Assembly (NCBI GenBank): GCA_965208745.1
Contig: CBDBPN010000004.1
Span: 2,108,001-2,172,000, forward strand
Source of the DNA: VXNE01 sp965208745
Lineage (GTDB): Bacteria > Pseudomonadota > Gammaproteobacteria > Pseudomonadales > Azotimanducaceae
Length of the DNA stretch: 64,000 nt
Direction: 5' to 3'
Shown here: piece after piece, positions 8,893 to 16,484 of the stretch
Layout of the letters: each line of letters begins with the position of its first letter
Position numbering within the stretch: position 1 is the stretch's first letter
The notes under the pieces: generated by a model
What the model was told of the DNA's origin: nothing
The model's input: the letters and a program-made list of their open reading frames with translations, nothing else
The model's database searches: none
Translations under genes and position numbers: made by a program

Positions 8893-10350
8893 TCAGCCAG
8901 GCGGCAGCGGCATCTCCACGCTGTCCGCGGCGCGTGCCCGGGTGAACGCGGGCATCGGTGCTTCCGTCCTTACCTGCTCGAGCCAGAACACCCCGTCATA
9001 GGGGGCGCTGTTGCCGCGCGTACCGACGAAGTCCATGTCGCCGTCGCCGTCGAGATCGCGCGCCTCGAAGTCGTCGAACATGCCGCGTTTGCGGCGCGAG
9101 ATGTCGTACCGCGTCCACTCCCCGTCCGCGGCGCCCGGATTGCGGAACCACCCGAGGCGCCCGAGCATGTCGTCCACGGTCACCTCGCCGTCCTCGCCGC
9201 GCGGCCCCATGCTGTAGCTTCCCGAGAAGACGTCGAGGGCGCCGTCGCCGTCGATGTCGGCCAGCGCGATGCCCGTCACGGTGTCGGGGCTGAACGTCCC
9301 GATCCGATGCACGATCCAGGGGGCGTCCGGCGCCGCCGGCTGTTCGAGCCAGACCAGGCCGATCGAGGGTCCGACCAAGGGGCGGGGGCCAGGCTCACCG
9401 AACCGGGCCGCGGTGACGATGTCGGTCCTGCCGTCGCCGTTCAGGTCGGCGTGGTCGAGGTGGAAGCCGGCCACCGCGGTGCCTTCTTCGACGTGGATGG
9501 GATGCTCGACGAAGTCGCCCGGGTCTCCGCCCGTGTTCTCGAACCAGATCATGCGCGGACCGCCGCGTATGCCGCCGACGATGTCGACGTCCCCGTCCCC
9601 GTCGACGTCCAGCGGCTGGGCGTTGTGCGGGACGCTGTAGTTGCCGAGCACGGTCTCCCGCCAGCCGTCGGCGGCGAGCGGATCGCCCGTCACGTAAAAG
9701 ACGGAGATCGGCGTTTCCCGCATGTAGTCCTCGGGCCTGGGGTTCTGGGTTCCCTTGTTGGGCGCGACCGCCTCCGGCCGGCCGTCGCCGTCGAGGTCGG
9801 CGAGAAAGACGCGAATGTACGAGCCGCGGTTCCGCGTCATCGGCAGCATCAGGCGCGGCCAGTGGGTGGTTCGCGCGTCGGCGCCGGGATTCTGGAAGTA
9901 GATCAGGTGCGCGAGTTCGGCCGCGACGATGACGTCCGGGTGTCCGTCGCCGTTGACGTCGGCGATGTCCACGTCCTCCGGGGCCGCCGCCTCAAGCCCT
10001 TCGGCCAGGGTGACGTTCGTCCAGACGTCCGGGTCGTCGGAGGCGAAGGCGATCCGCACGTGGCCGTCGGCCTCGCCGTCGTAACTGGTGTCGGACTCGT
10101 GCACGGAGACCACGTCCTCGAACCCGTCGCCGTCGAGGTCCGCCATCCCCAGTCCGTCGCTCCCGCTCACGGCCACGCCGGTGGTGGCGGGATCGTCGAT
10201 CAGGTGCTCGCGCCAGCTTATGAAGGCGCCGTCTGGTGTCCGCGCCGAGGTGGGCGTGTCGCCGACTGTCATGGGAGGCGGCGCCTCCTCCGGAGCGCAG
10301 GCGGCGGTGGCCAGCGTGGAGAGGGCGGCGATCAGGGAGAGACGGTGCAT
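8893..10350 (-). CDS. FG-GAP/VCBS repeat lipoprotein
   Basis: Secreted lipoprotein of 485 residues built as a beta-propeller. The N-terminus MHRLSLIAALSTLATAAC carries a lipobox with C18, so it is probably anchored to a membrane on the periplasmic or outer side. The body contains at least seven repeats with calcium-binding DxDGDG-like loops, for example ADLDGDGFEDVV, ADVNGDGHPDVIV, ADLDGDGRPEAV, LDVDGDGDVDIV, ADLNGDGRTDIV and ADIDGDGALDVF. Such proteins bind ligands or other proteins, and the function cannot be specified. No enzyme motif is seen. The DNA is locally repetitive because the repeats encode the same loop. Confidence 0.85.
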   Translation of the reverse strand: MHRLSLIAALSTLATAACAPEEAPPPMTVGDTPTSARTPDGAFISWREHLIDDPATTGVAVSGSDGLGMADLDGDGFEDVVSVHESDTSYDGEADGHVRIAFASDDPDVWTNVTLAEGLEAAAPEDVDIADVNGDGHPDVIVAAELAHLIYFQNPGADARTTHWPRLMLPMTRNRGSYIRVFLADLDGDGRPEAVAPNKGTQNPRPEDYMRETPISVFYVTGDPLAADGWRETVLGNYSVPHNAQPLDVDGDGDVDIVGGIRGGPRMIWFENTGGDPGDFVEHPIHVEEGTAVAGFHLDHADLNGDGRTDIVTAARFGEPGPRPLVGPSIGLVWLEQPAAPDAPWIVHRIGTFSPDTVTGIALADIDGDGALDVFSGSYSMGPRGEDGEVTVDDMLGRLGWFRNPGAADGEWTRYDISRRKRGMFDDFEARDLDGDGDMDFVGTRGNSAPYDGVFWLEQVRTEAPMPAFTRARAADSVEMPLPPG

Positions 10351-10489
10351 GGGACGTGTCCGCAGCCTGAAGTCCGTCGATTATTGGGCCGTCGCGGGGG
10401 TTGGGCAACCGGCAACCGGCGGACTGCCAACGGTGCGGGGCTGGTAGCATGCGCTCATTGGATGGACCGATCTCAAGGGAGACGCTCCG

Positions 10490-10918
10490 ATGACTCGATT
10501 CGGACTGGTAGCGGCCTGCCTGCTGGTTGTGGCGGGCTGCGGCGAACCCCTCTACACCATACCGGGCGGCGAACTCGCCGGACCCGAGCGCGGAGCGCCG
10601 GCCCAGTGGGGCCAGGTGCCTGACACGATCCAGCTGGAGACCCGCCCCGCCGACCCGTACTCGATCAACATCTGGGGCGTCGCCCTGGAAAACGATCTCT
10701 ACGTCGCCACCGGACCCGAAGGCGCGAACTGGACACCCTACATCGACGCGGATCCGACCGTGCGGGTGCGGCTGGACGAAGAGGTGTACCCGCTGCGCGC
10801 GGTGCTGGTAGACGATGCGGACGAGCACGCGCGGGTGACGACGGTCTACGAAGAGAAGTACGGCATGGGAACGGACTGGGTAGCGACGTCCATGATGTTC
10901 CGGCTGGAACGCCCCTAG
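10490..10918 (+). CDS. Small lipoprotein of unknown function
   Basis: 142 residues with a lipoprotein signal MTRFGLVAACLLVVAGC (lipobox cysteine C17). The mature part contains YSINIWGVALENDLYVATG and VRVRLDEEVYPLRAVLVDD. These resemble the strand order of small FMN-binding split-barrel or DUF2255-like proteins, but the match is from memory and weak. A membrane-anchored location on the periplasmic side is inferred. The CoA-transferase gene begins 18 bases downstream on the same strand, so they may share a transcript. No catalytic motif is recognised. Confidence 0.65.
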   Translation: MTRFGLVAACLLVVAGCGEPLYTIPGGELAGPERGAPAQWGQVPDTIQLETRPADPYSINIWGVALENDLYVATGPEGANWTPYIDADPTVRVRLDEEVYPLRAVLVDDADEHARVTTVYEEKYGMGTDWVATSMMFRLERP

Positions 10919-10936
10919 AGCCTGGAGAACGAACGG

Positions 10937-12139
10937 ATGGACTACCTGCTGAAAGGCATTCGCGTCATCGACGCGGCGACTTTTCTCGCCGGTCCCGCGT
11001 CGGCCACGATCCTGGCGGACTTCGGCGCCGACGTCATCAAGGTCGAGCCGCCCGGCGGCGACGTGTACCGGACCCTGGTGGACCGCCACCCGGTGCCGTA
11101 CCACTGGCAGTTGACGTCGCGGAACAAGCGCAGCATCTGCCTCGACCTCAAGCGCCCCGAGGGGCAGGAGGTGCTCCACCGCCTGGTGGCGGACGCCGAC
11201 GTGCTCCTGACCAACTTCCTCGGCAAGCAGCTCGATGCGTTCCGCATGACGTACGAGGAACTCAAGGCGATCAATCCGCGGCTGGTCTTCGCGCAGATGA
11301 CGGGCTACGGGAAGCGCGGTCCGGAAGTGCGGCGCCGGGCGTTCGACGTCACGGCCTGGTGGGCGCGGTCCGGCGTCATGGAGTTCACTCGGGACAAGGG
11401 CCAGCCGCCGCTGCAGTCGGCGCCCGGCATGGGCGATCACACGACATCGCTCGCCATGTACGGCGCCATCATGACGGGGCTCTATCGTCGCGAGCGGACG
11501 GGCGAGGGATGCCAGGTGACGACCTCCCTCGCGGCGAGCGGCGCCTGGGTGAACGGCATGGCGCTGCAGGGCGTCATCGCGGGAGTGGACCTCGGCGCCA
11601 TCCGCCAGGAGCGCGGCTGGGCCAATCCGTTCCGTATCGCCTTGCCCACCGGCGACGGTCGCTACGTCGCCCTCGCCGTCATCAACACGGCCAGGGAGTG
11701 GCCCGGCCTCGCGAAAGCCCTGGGCCACCCGGAGTGGCTGGAGGATCCGCGCTTCGCCGACATGCGCTCGCTGATGCGCAACCGCGACGACCTGATCGAG
11801 TTGATGTGGGCCGCAAGCTCCCGCTTGACCCAGGCGCAGTTGATGGAACGGCTCGACGCCCACGAGGTGACGTGCGGCGTCGTCGCGCGCATGTCGGAGG
11901 TCGTCGTGGACGAGCAACTGCGCGCGAACGACATCGTGGTCGAGACCCACGACGCCGGCGAAGGCTACGACTACACCATCAACTCGCCGATCTTCCTCGA
12001 GGAGGAAGGGAAGCGGCCGCCGCAACGCGCCCCGGAGATCGGCGCGCACACGGAGGAAGTGCTGGGCGAGGCGGGGTATTCGCAAGACGAGATCCGCACG
12101 CTGCTGGATGCCGAGGTGGCGTTCGGGCAGGCGAACTGA
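10937..12139 (+). CDS. Family III CoA-transferase (CaiB/BaiF type)
   Basis: Transfers CoA between carboxylic acids through an aspartyl-CoA thioester; cytoplasmic, interlocked homodimer. 400 residues, the normal length. The N-terminus LKGIRVIDAATFLAGPASA, the DFGADVIKVEPPGGD block and NKRSICLDLK are family hallmarks. The catalytic aspartate is expected at D167 in PGMGDHTTSLAMYG. Acid specificity (carnitine, formyl, mesaconyl, bile acid and so on) cannot be assigned. It is flanked by a lipoprotein gene and a DUF1801 gene on the same strand, 18 and 7 bases away. A second, distinct family III enzyme is encoded at 43599-44801. Confidence 0.9.
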   Translation: MDYLLKGIRVIDAATFLAGPASATILADFGADVIKVEPPGGDVYRTLVDRHPVPYHWQLTSRNKRSICLDLKRPEGQEVLHRLVADADVLLTNFLGKQLDAFRMTYEELKAINPRLVFAQMTGYGKRGPEVRRRAFDVTAWWARSGVMEFTRDKGQPPLQSAPGMGDHTTSLAMYGAIMTGLYRRERTGEGCQVTTSLAASGAWVNGMALQGVIAGVDLGAIRQERGWANPFRIALPTGDGRYVALAVINTAREWPGLAKALGHPEWLEDPRFADMRSLMRNRDDLIELMWAASSRLTQAQLMERLDAHEVTCGVVARMSEVVVDEQLRANDIVVETHDAGEGYDYTINSPIFLEEEGKRPPQRAPEIGAHTEEVLGEAGYSQDEIRTLLDAEVAFGQAN

Positions 12140-12146
12140 TCCGGGG

Positions 12147-12593
12147 ATGGGGGAAGAGCAGGCAGACCCGAGAGAGGAGCCCCGGGAAGTCAGGCTGACG
12201 TTCAACGACACGGCGCCCCTGGACCCGGTAATCAACGCATGGTTCGCGGGCCGGACGGATGCGCTCGGCACGATGGCGCGCGACTGGTGGATACGGATGC
12301 GCGGCTGCGGCGACGACGTGCTGGAACTGTTCCACGACGGCTGCCCCGTGGCCTGTATCGAGGACGTCCCCTTCGCCTACGTGAACGCGTTCAGGAAGCA
12401 CGTGAACGTCGGGTTCTTCATGGGCGCGTCCCTCCCCGATCCCACGGGGCTGCTGGAAGGCACCGGCAAGCGGATGCGCCACGTCAAGCTGCGTCCCGGC
12501 GAGGAGATCGACGAAGCGGCGCTCGCGGACCTGATCGACGCCGCGTACCGCGACGCCCGGGACTACGTCGCGGGGGATGATTCGCCCTCCTGA
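12147..12593 (+). CDS. DUF1801 domain protein
   Basis: A 148-residue protein with the DUF1801 pattern. RMRGCGDDVLELFHDGCPVACIEDVPFAYVN is followed by HVNVGFFMGASLPDP and a conserved tail GTGKRMRHVKLRPGEEID. The ATG at 12147 was chosen over an in-frame start at 12108, which would overlap the CoA-transferase gene. It follows that gene by 7 bases and is probably in the same transcript. The family fold is related to small alpha/beta proteins such as YdhG, with no agreed activity. Confidence 0.75.
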   Translation: MGEEQADPREEPREVRLTFNDTAPLDPVINAWFAGRTDALGTMARDWWIRMRGCGDDVLELFHDGCPVACIEDVPFAYVNAFRKHVNVGFFMGASLPDPTGLLEGTGKRMRHVKLRPGEEIDEAALADLIDAAYRDARDYVAGDDSPS

Positions 12594-12628
12594 CTTGCCC
12601 GGGATTACGTTCGTCGGAGAACGGCTGG

Positions 12629-13033
12629 TCAGCGGGGGAGGAGGTCGATGCCTTGGCGGGCGAAGTCCTCATCGAAGGCAAACGCCTGTGGCCATCCGCG
12701 TTCCTGCATTAGCGTGATGCTCGTCCAGTCCGTCAGGCTGATACGCCGCGAAGACGCGGCCAGGAGAGCATGCATCGCGCGATCCAGCACCCCGTAGTCG
12801 ATCCACACGATCTCCATCAACGGGAGCAGGTCCAGGTAGAAGGTCCTGACCGCGTCGACACCGACTCGCGCCTGCAGCAAGGCGACCGTCTCCAGTACGA
12901 CGAACGACGAAGTGGCGAGGCTGGTGCCTGCGGCCCGGAGCGACGATGCCGTCTCGAGCGCCGCCTGATGCTGGTCGTCACCTCGGACCAGGAACGCGTA
13001 CAAGGCCGACGTGTCGACGAAGACCGGAGTCAT
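12629..13033 (-). CDS. vapC: PIN-domain toxin (VapC family)
   Basis: Probable Mg-dependent endoribonuclease of a type II toxin-antitoxin pair. 134 residues. MTPVFVDTSALYAFL gives the first catalytic aspartate (D7), SSFVVLETVALLQ supplies an acidic residue near 48, and LTDWTSITLMQERG with AFAFDEDFARQG supply the other acidic residues of the PIN active site. The gene overlaps the antitoxin stop by 4 bases (ATGA), the usual vapBC coupling. The RNA target cannot be predicted. Confidence 0.87.
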   Translation of the reverse strand: MTPVFVDTSALYAFLVRGDDQHQAALETASSLRAAGTSLATSSFVVLETVALLQARVGVDAVRTFYLDLLPLMEIVWIDYGVLDRAMHALLAASSRRISLTDWTSITLMQERGWPQAFAFDEDFARQGIDLLPR

Positions 13034-13272
13034 CGAAAGGCGTCTTCCAGGTACTTGTCGTGGTTCGCGGCCACGTCCGTGTCTTCACCTTGGGCGTGGA
13101 ATGAACCTGCCGCCGAGAGGAAGCGATCCCAGGCGACGTTGGCCCGGGCATGGAGCAGAACGTGGTCGACGCCCTCGCGAACCAGTTGTGCGATAGAAAT
13201 GGACCGGTTGGAAGCCAGCTCCTTGAGGCGTTGGTACTGCTCGGGTTCCAACTGTATCTGAGTGCGAATCAT
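13030..13272 (-). CDS. vapB: Antitoxin of vapBC pair (RHH/CopG-type)
   Basis: An 80-residue DNA-binding antitoxin. The N-terminal stretch MIRTQIQLEPEQYQRLKELA followed by SISIAQLVREGVD is a ribbon-helix-helix motif. The C-terminal acidic tail would wrap the PIN toxin. The ATG at 13270-13272 gives the standard RHH N-terminus. The gene overlaps vapC by ATGA. Autorepression is expected for the family. A weak inverted repeat lies upstream at 13283-13310. Confidence 0.83.
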   Translation of the reverse strand: MIRTQIQLEPEQYQRLKELASNRSISIAQLVREGVDHVLLHARANVAWDRFLSAAGSFHAQGEDTDVAANHDKYLEDAFR

Positions 13273-13282
13273 CTGTTGGCGC

Positions 13283-13310
13283 GTTATCGCGTAAGAGCAA
13301 GCATGATAAC
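13283..13310. promoter_or_regulatory. Possible vapBC operator (short inverted repeat)
   Basis: GTTATC at 13283-13288 and GATAAC at 13305-13310 form a 6-bp inverted repeat with a 16-bp spacer, 11 bases upstream of the vapB start. Position and AT-richness fit an RHH operator, but six-base arms can occur by chance. Confidence 0.3.
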
Positions 13311-13383
13311 ACTCTAGTCTGTGGGTCCATTGGTCCGCGGGCGCGACTTGCGTGGGTGTGCCGAACACGTCACCGTTGCTTGC

Positions 13384-15147
13384 ATGGAGTTCCCGCACCG
13401 GGTCCTCGCACCCGCGGTCATACGCTGGGACGGCGACCGGCCGGTCTCGGTCGACTTTGGCGACGTGTACCACGGCACGGACGGCGCGGAGGAGGCCGAA
13501 CGCGTCTTCCTGGAACCGGCCCGTTTCGATGAGCGGGTTGCGGTGGCCGAGTCGTTCACGGTGGCTGAGCTCGGGTTCGGCCTGGGACGGAACTTCGCGT
13601 TGGCCGCCGTGCGTTTCCTGGCGCGTTCGACCGGTCGGCTGCACTACTTGGCTTTCGAGCAGGCGCCCGTGCGCCGCGACGATCTCGAGCGTGCGGCGCG
13701 GCGCTCGCGATGGGAGATGCACCGGCGCCTGGTCGATGGCTTGCCGCCTGCCATCGCGGGTTGGCATCGGCGGCGGTTCGCCGGCGGACGTGTGCTGCTC
13801 TCGCTGTACTGCGGCGACGTCGTGGCGGGCCTCACTGACCTGACCGGCCGTCAGCGGTCCGGCGTCGACGCCTGGTTCTTCGACGGGTTCGCCCCGCGCT
13901 GCAATCCCGAGATGTGGAGCGCGGCCGTCTGCGACGCGGCGGCGGCGCTCTCGCGGCCGGGGGCCACGGTGACGACCTACTCGTCCGCCGGCGTGGTCAA
14001 GCGGGCTTTGCGGCAGGCGGGATTCACCGTGCGGCGGGTGGATCAGCGGCCGCGCAAATGGCACGCGCTGGTCGGCGTGCTGCCGGGGTCGTGGTCGCCG
14101 CGGACCGTGATTCGCCCGCCGGTGTCGGTGGTCGGCGCCGGCTTCGCAGGATGCGCGGCGGCGCGGGCGCTCGCCGAACGGGGCTTCGAAGTGTCGGTGC
14201 ACGATACGTCGGTGGCCGCGGGCGCCTCGGCCATTCCCGCGGCGGTCGTGCATCCGCGGTTGCTGGGCGACGGCAGCGGCGCCGCATCGTTGCGGGCGCA
14301 CGGTTACGGGTTTGCCGTCCATGCCCTCGCGGGTCACACCGGATTCCGATCGACGGGCGCCCTGCAGTTGTCCGGGCCGGACGGCGACCCGTCACGTCTC
14401 GAGCGGATCCTTCCCGTATTGCCGCCGGACTGGATCGCTCCAGTCTCTGCCCGGGAAGCCACGGAGCTCGCGGGCGTCGAAGTCTCCGCCGAAGGACTGC
14501 ACTTCCCCCACGCGGGACTCGTGGACGGCCCCGCCCTGTGCCACGCTCTCCTCGATCACCCGCGGATTCAACTGCAGCGTGGCCCGCCAGCCGGCCAGGT
14601 GACCGTGCTGGCCTCGGCGTCGCGGATCGCGGAGCGGTTCCCGGAACTCGAAGTCGCGCCGCTGGAAGGCCAGGCGGACCTGTTTCGCGGACCGGGCGTG
14701 CGAGTTCCGGTCCTCGGGGACGGCTACGTGGCGCCGGCCGGGTCAGCGGACGAGTGCTGGGTGGGGGCGACCTACGAGTACCGGCGCTGGGGGTCGGGAC
14801 AGGCGACGGCGGCGAATGCCGACCGTTTTCGCCGACTGTTCCGGCGCCCCCCCGCGGCCCCCGTCGATGTCTTTCGGGGCACGCGCGCGGTCACGTCCGA
14901 CCGCCTGCCGGTCATCGGCCGGGCCGATGCCGACACGTACGTCACCGCCGGCCACGGCTCGAGCGGCACGACGACCGCCGTGTTCGCGGGGGAGTGGATC
15001 GCGAGCCTGATTGCCGGGGAATGCCCGCCGGTCACGCGCGAGGTGGAAACCCTGTGCCGCGTCGAGCGCTTCCGGGAGCGCCAGTCGCGGCGGCCCAACC
15101 CCTTCGCGCGGAGGGAGGGGGAGCGGGTCAGTCGTCGAACGTCCTGA
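13384..15147 (+). CDS. mnmC: Bifunctional tRNA modification enzyme MnmC
   Basis: Completes mnm5s2U at the wobble base of certain tRNAs. The C-terminal FAD oxidase removes carboxymethyl from cmnm5 and the N-terminal SAM methyltransferase adds the methyl. Residues 1-240 contain VAELGFGLGRNFAL (SAM site) and DAWFFDGFAPRCNPEMW (DUF752). From about residue 245, SVVGAGFAGCAAARALAERG is the FAD Rossmann motif and YVTAGHGSSGTT the C-terminal DAO motif. 587 residues from the ATG at 13384, whose N-terminus EFPHRVLAPAVIRWDGDRPV matches MnmC; an earlier in-frame start adds an unrelated 21 residues. The 3' end overlaps serA on the other strand by 20 bases. Confidence 0.9.
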   Translation: MEFPHRVLAPAVIRWDGDRPVSVDFGDVYHGTDGAEEAERVFLEPARFDERVAVAESFTVAELGFGLGRNFALAAVRFLARSTGRLHYLAFEQAPVRRDDLERAARRSRWEMHRRLVDGLPPAIAGWHRRRFAGGRVLLSLYCGDVVAGLTDLTGRQRSGVDAWFFDGFAPRCNPEMWSAAVCDAAAALSRPGATVTTYSSAGVVKRALRQAGFTVRRVDQRPRKWHALVGVLPGSWSPRTVIRPPVSVVGAGFAGCAAARALAERGFEVSVHDTSVAAGASAIPAAVVHPRLLGDGSGAASLRAHGYGFAVHALAGHTGFRSTGALQLSGPDGDPSRLERILPVLPPDWIAPVSAREATELAGVEVSAEGLHFPHAGLVDGPALCHALLDHPRIQLQRGPPAGQVTVLASASRIAERFPELEVAPLEGQADLFRGPGVRVPVLGDGYVAPAGSADECWVGATYEYRRWGSGQATAANADRFRRLFRRPPAAPVDVFRGTRAVTSDRLPVIGRADADTYVTAGHGSSGTTTAVFAGEWIASLIAGECPPVTREVETLCRVERFRERQSRRPNPFARREGERVSRRTS

Positions 15148-16303
15148 CGCCGATGACGCTGTCGATGGCCTCGATGCGCCCCGTGAGCGCTTCCGTCGGC
15201 TCCATCTCGAGGTCGATGAGGTTGTATGCGACGTCGTCCCGGCTCTTGTTGAGCATGTCGATGACGTTGATGTCGGCATCGGCGAGCACCGACAGCACCT
15301 GCCCCAGCGTTCCGGCGACGTTCCAGTTGGTCACCGCGATGCGGTAGCCCTCGGTGCGCTCCAGGTTGACGGCCGGGAAATTGACCGAGTTCTCGATGTT
15401 GCCGAACCGCAGGAAGTCGGTCAGTTGCTCCGCCGCCATCACCGCGCAGTTCTCTTCGGCCTCTTGCGTGCTCGCGCCGAGATGCGGGGTCGCGAAGGCG
15501 CGCTTGTGCGCGGCCAGTGCGGCGTTCGGAAAGTCCGAGAAGTAGGCGCCAAGGTGCCCGGAACGCAGCGCGTCGAGCACCGCGCCCTCGTCCACGATCT
15601 CCTGGCGCGCGAAGTTCAGCAGCGCGGCGCCGGGCTGGAACGCCCCGAGTGACTTCCCGTCGATCATTCCCCGGGTCTCTGGCAGCGAGGGGACGTGCAG
15701 CGTCACGTAGTCCGAGCGCGCGAACAGGCTCGGCAGGTCGTCCATGCGCTCGACTTCCGCCGGGAGACGCCACGCCCCGTCTATGGACAGCGCCGGGTCG
15801 TATCCCACCACCCGCATGCCGAGATCGAGTCCCGAGCGCGCGACGCGGGAGCCGATGGCGCCGAGACCGACGACACCCAGCGTGCGTCCGAAGAGCTCGC
15901 GGCCCTTGAAGCGCTTCTTCTCGCCTTCGACCAGTTGGTGAAGCTCCTGCTCGTCCGTCACGTTGGAGAGCGTCTTCGCGTACTGCATGCCGCCCATCAC
16001 GTCGCGCGACGCAAGCAGCAGTGCCGCCAGCGTCAGTTCCTTGACCGAGTTCGCGTTGGCGCCTGGCGTGTTGAAGACGACCACGCCCCGCTCCGTGCAG
16101 AGGTCCACGGGCACGTTGTTGACGCCCGCTCCGGCGCGGGCGACGGCGTGCACGCCGGGCGCGACCTCGGCCGCGGTCAGCTTGTGGCTGCGCAACAGGA
16201 TCGCCTGGGCGTCGGCGAGGTCGGGGCCGACCTCGAACCCTTCGTCGGGGAAGCGCTCGAGACCGCGCGCGGCGATCTGGTTGTAGGTTCTGACGCGGTA
16301 CAT
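15128..16303 (-). CDS. serA: D-3-phosphoglycerate dehydrogenase
   Basis: Oxidises 3-phosphoglycerate with NAD+ in the first step of serine synthesis. 391 residues. Conserved blocks are RAGAGVNNVPVD, NTPGANANSVKELTLAA, the NAD motif VVGLGAIGSRVA, LLNFARQEIVDE (substrate arginine) and ATPHLGASTQEAEENCAVMA with the catalytic histidine. A C-terminal ACT domain (VTNWNVAGTLGQVLSVLADA) suggests allosteric control. The loop before the histidine is about 11 residues shorter than in E. coli SerA and has alanine where the catalytic-pair glutamate would align. The 390-residue subfamily with YxxDFP is known to look like this. It is convergent with mnmC. Confidence 0.88.
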   Translation of the reverse strand: MYRVRTYNQIAARGLERFPDEGFEVGPDLADAQAILLRSHKLTAAEVAPGVHAVARAGAGVNNVPVDLCTERGVVVFNTPGANANSVKELTLAALLLASRDVMGGMQYAKTLSNVTDEQELHQLVEGEKKRFKGRELFGRTLGVVGLGAIGSRVARSGLDLGMRVVGYDPALSIDGAWRLPAEVERMDDLPSLFARSDYVTLHVPSLPETRGMIDGKSLGAFQPGAALLNFARQEIVDEGAVLDALRSGHLGAYFSDFPNAALAAHKRAFATPHLGASTQEAEENCAVMAAEQLTDFLRFGNIENSVNFPAVNLERTEGYRIAVTNWNVAGTLGQVLSVLADADINVIDMLNKSRDDVAYNLIDLEMEPTEALTGRIEAIDSVIGVRTFDD

Positions 16304-16484
16304 GGGCACCCCGGCCGACGGGTCTTCGGTTCCGCCCGTCGTGTGCGGGGGAGGGTCGAAAAAGGCGCGGGATTTAACCACCGTTGGCGCGCGGGTTTCA
16401 ATGTTCCATTGCCGTCCTTGACGGCCTCGTTCGCCCGGCGGACCATGGGTCCCGACGCCTGTGCACTCCGATGGGGAAGCCGGG

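Noticed and set aside
8950..10160. Tandem DNA repeat suspected from recurring GCCGTCGCCGTCGAGGTC-like units
   Set aside because: They are codons for the calcium loops of the FG-GAP protein, irregularly spaced, and not a CRISPR or satellite array.
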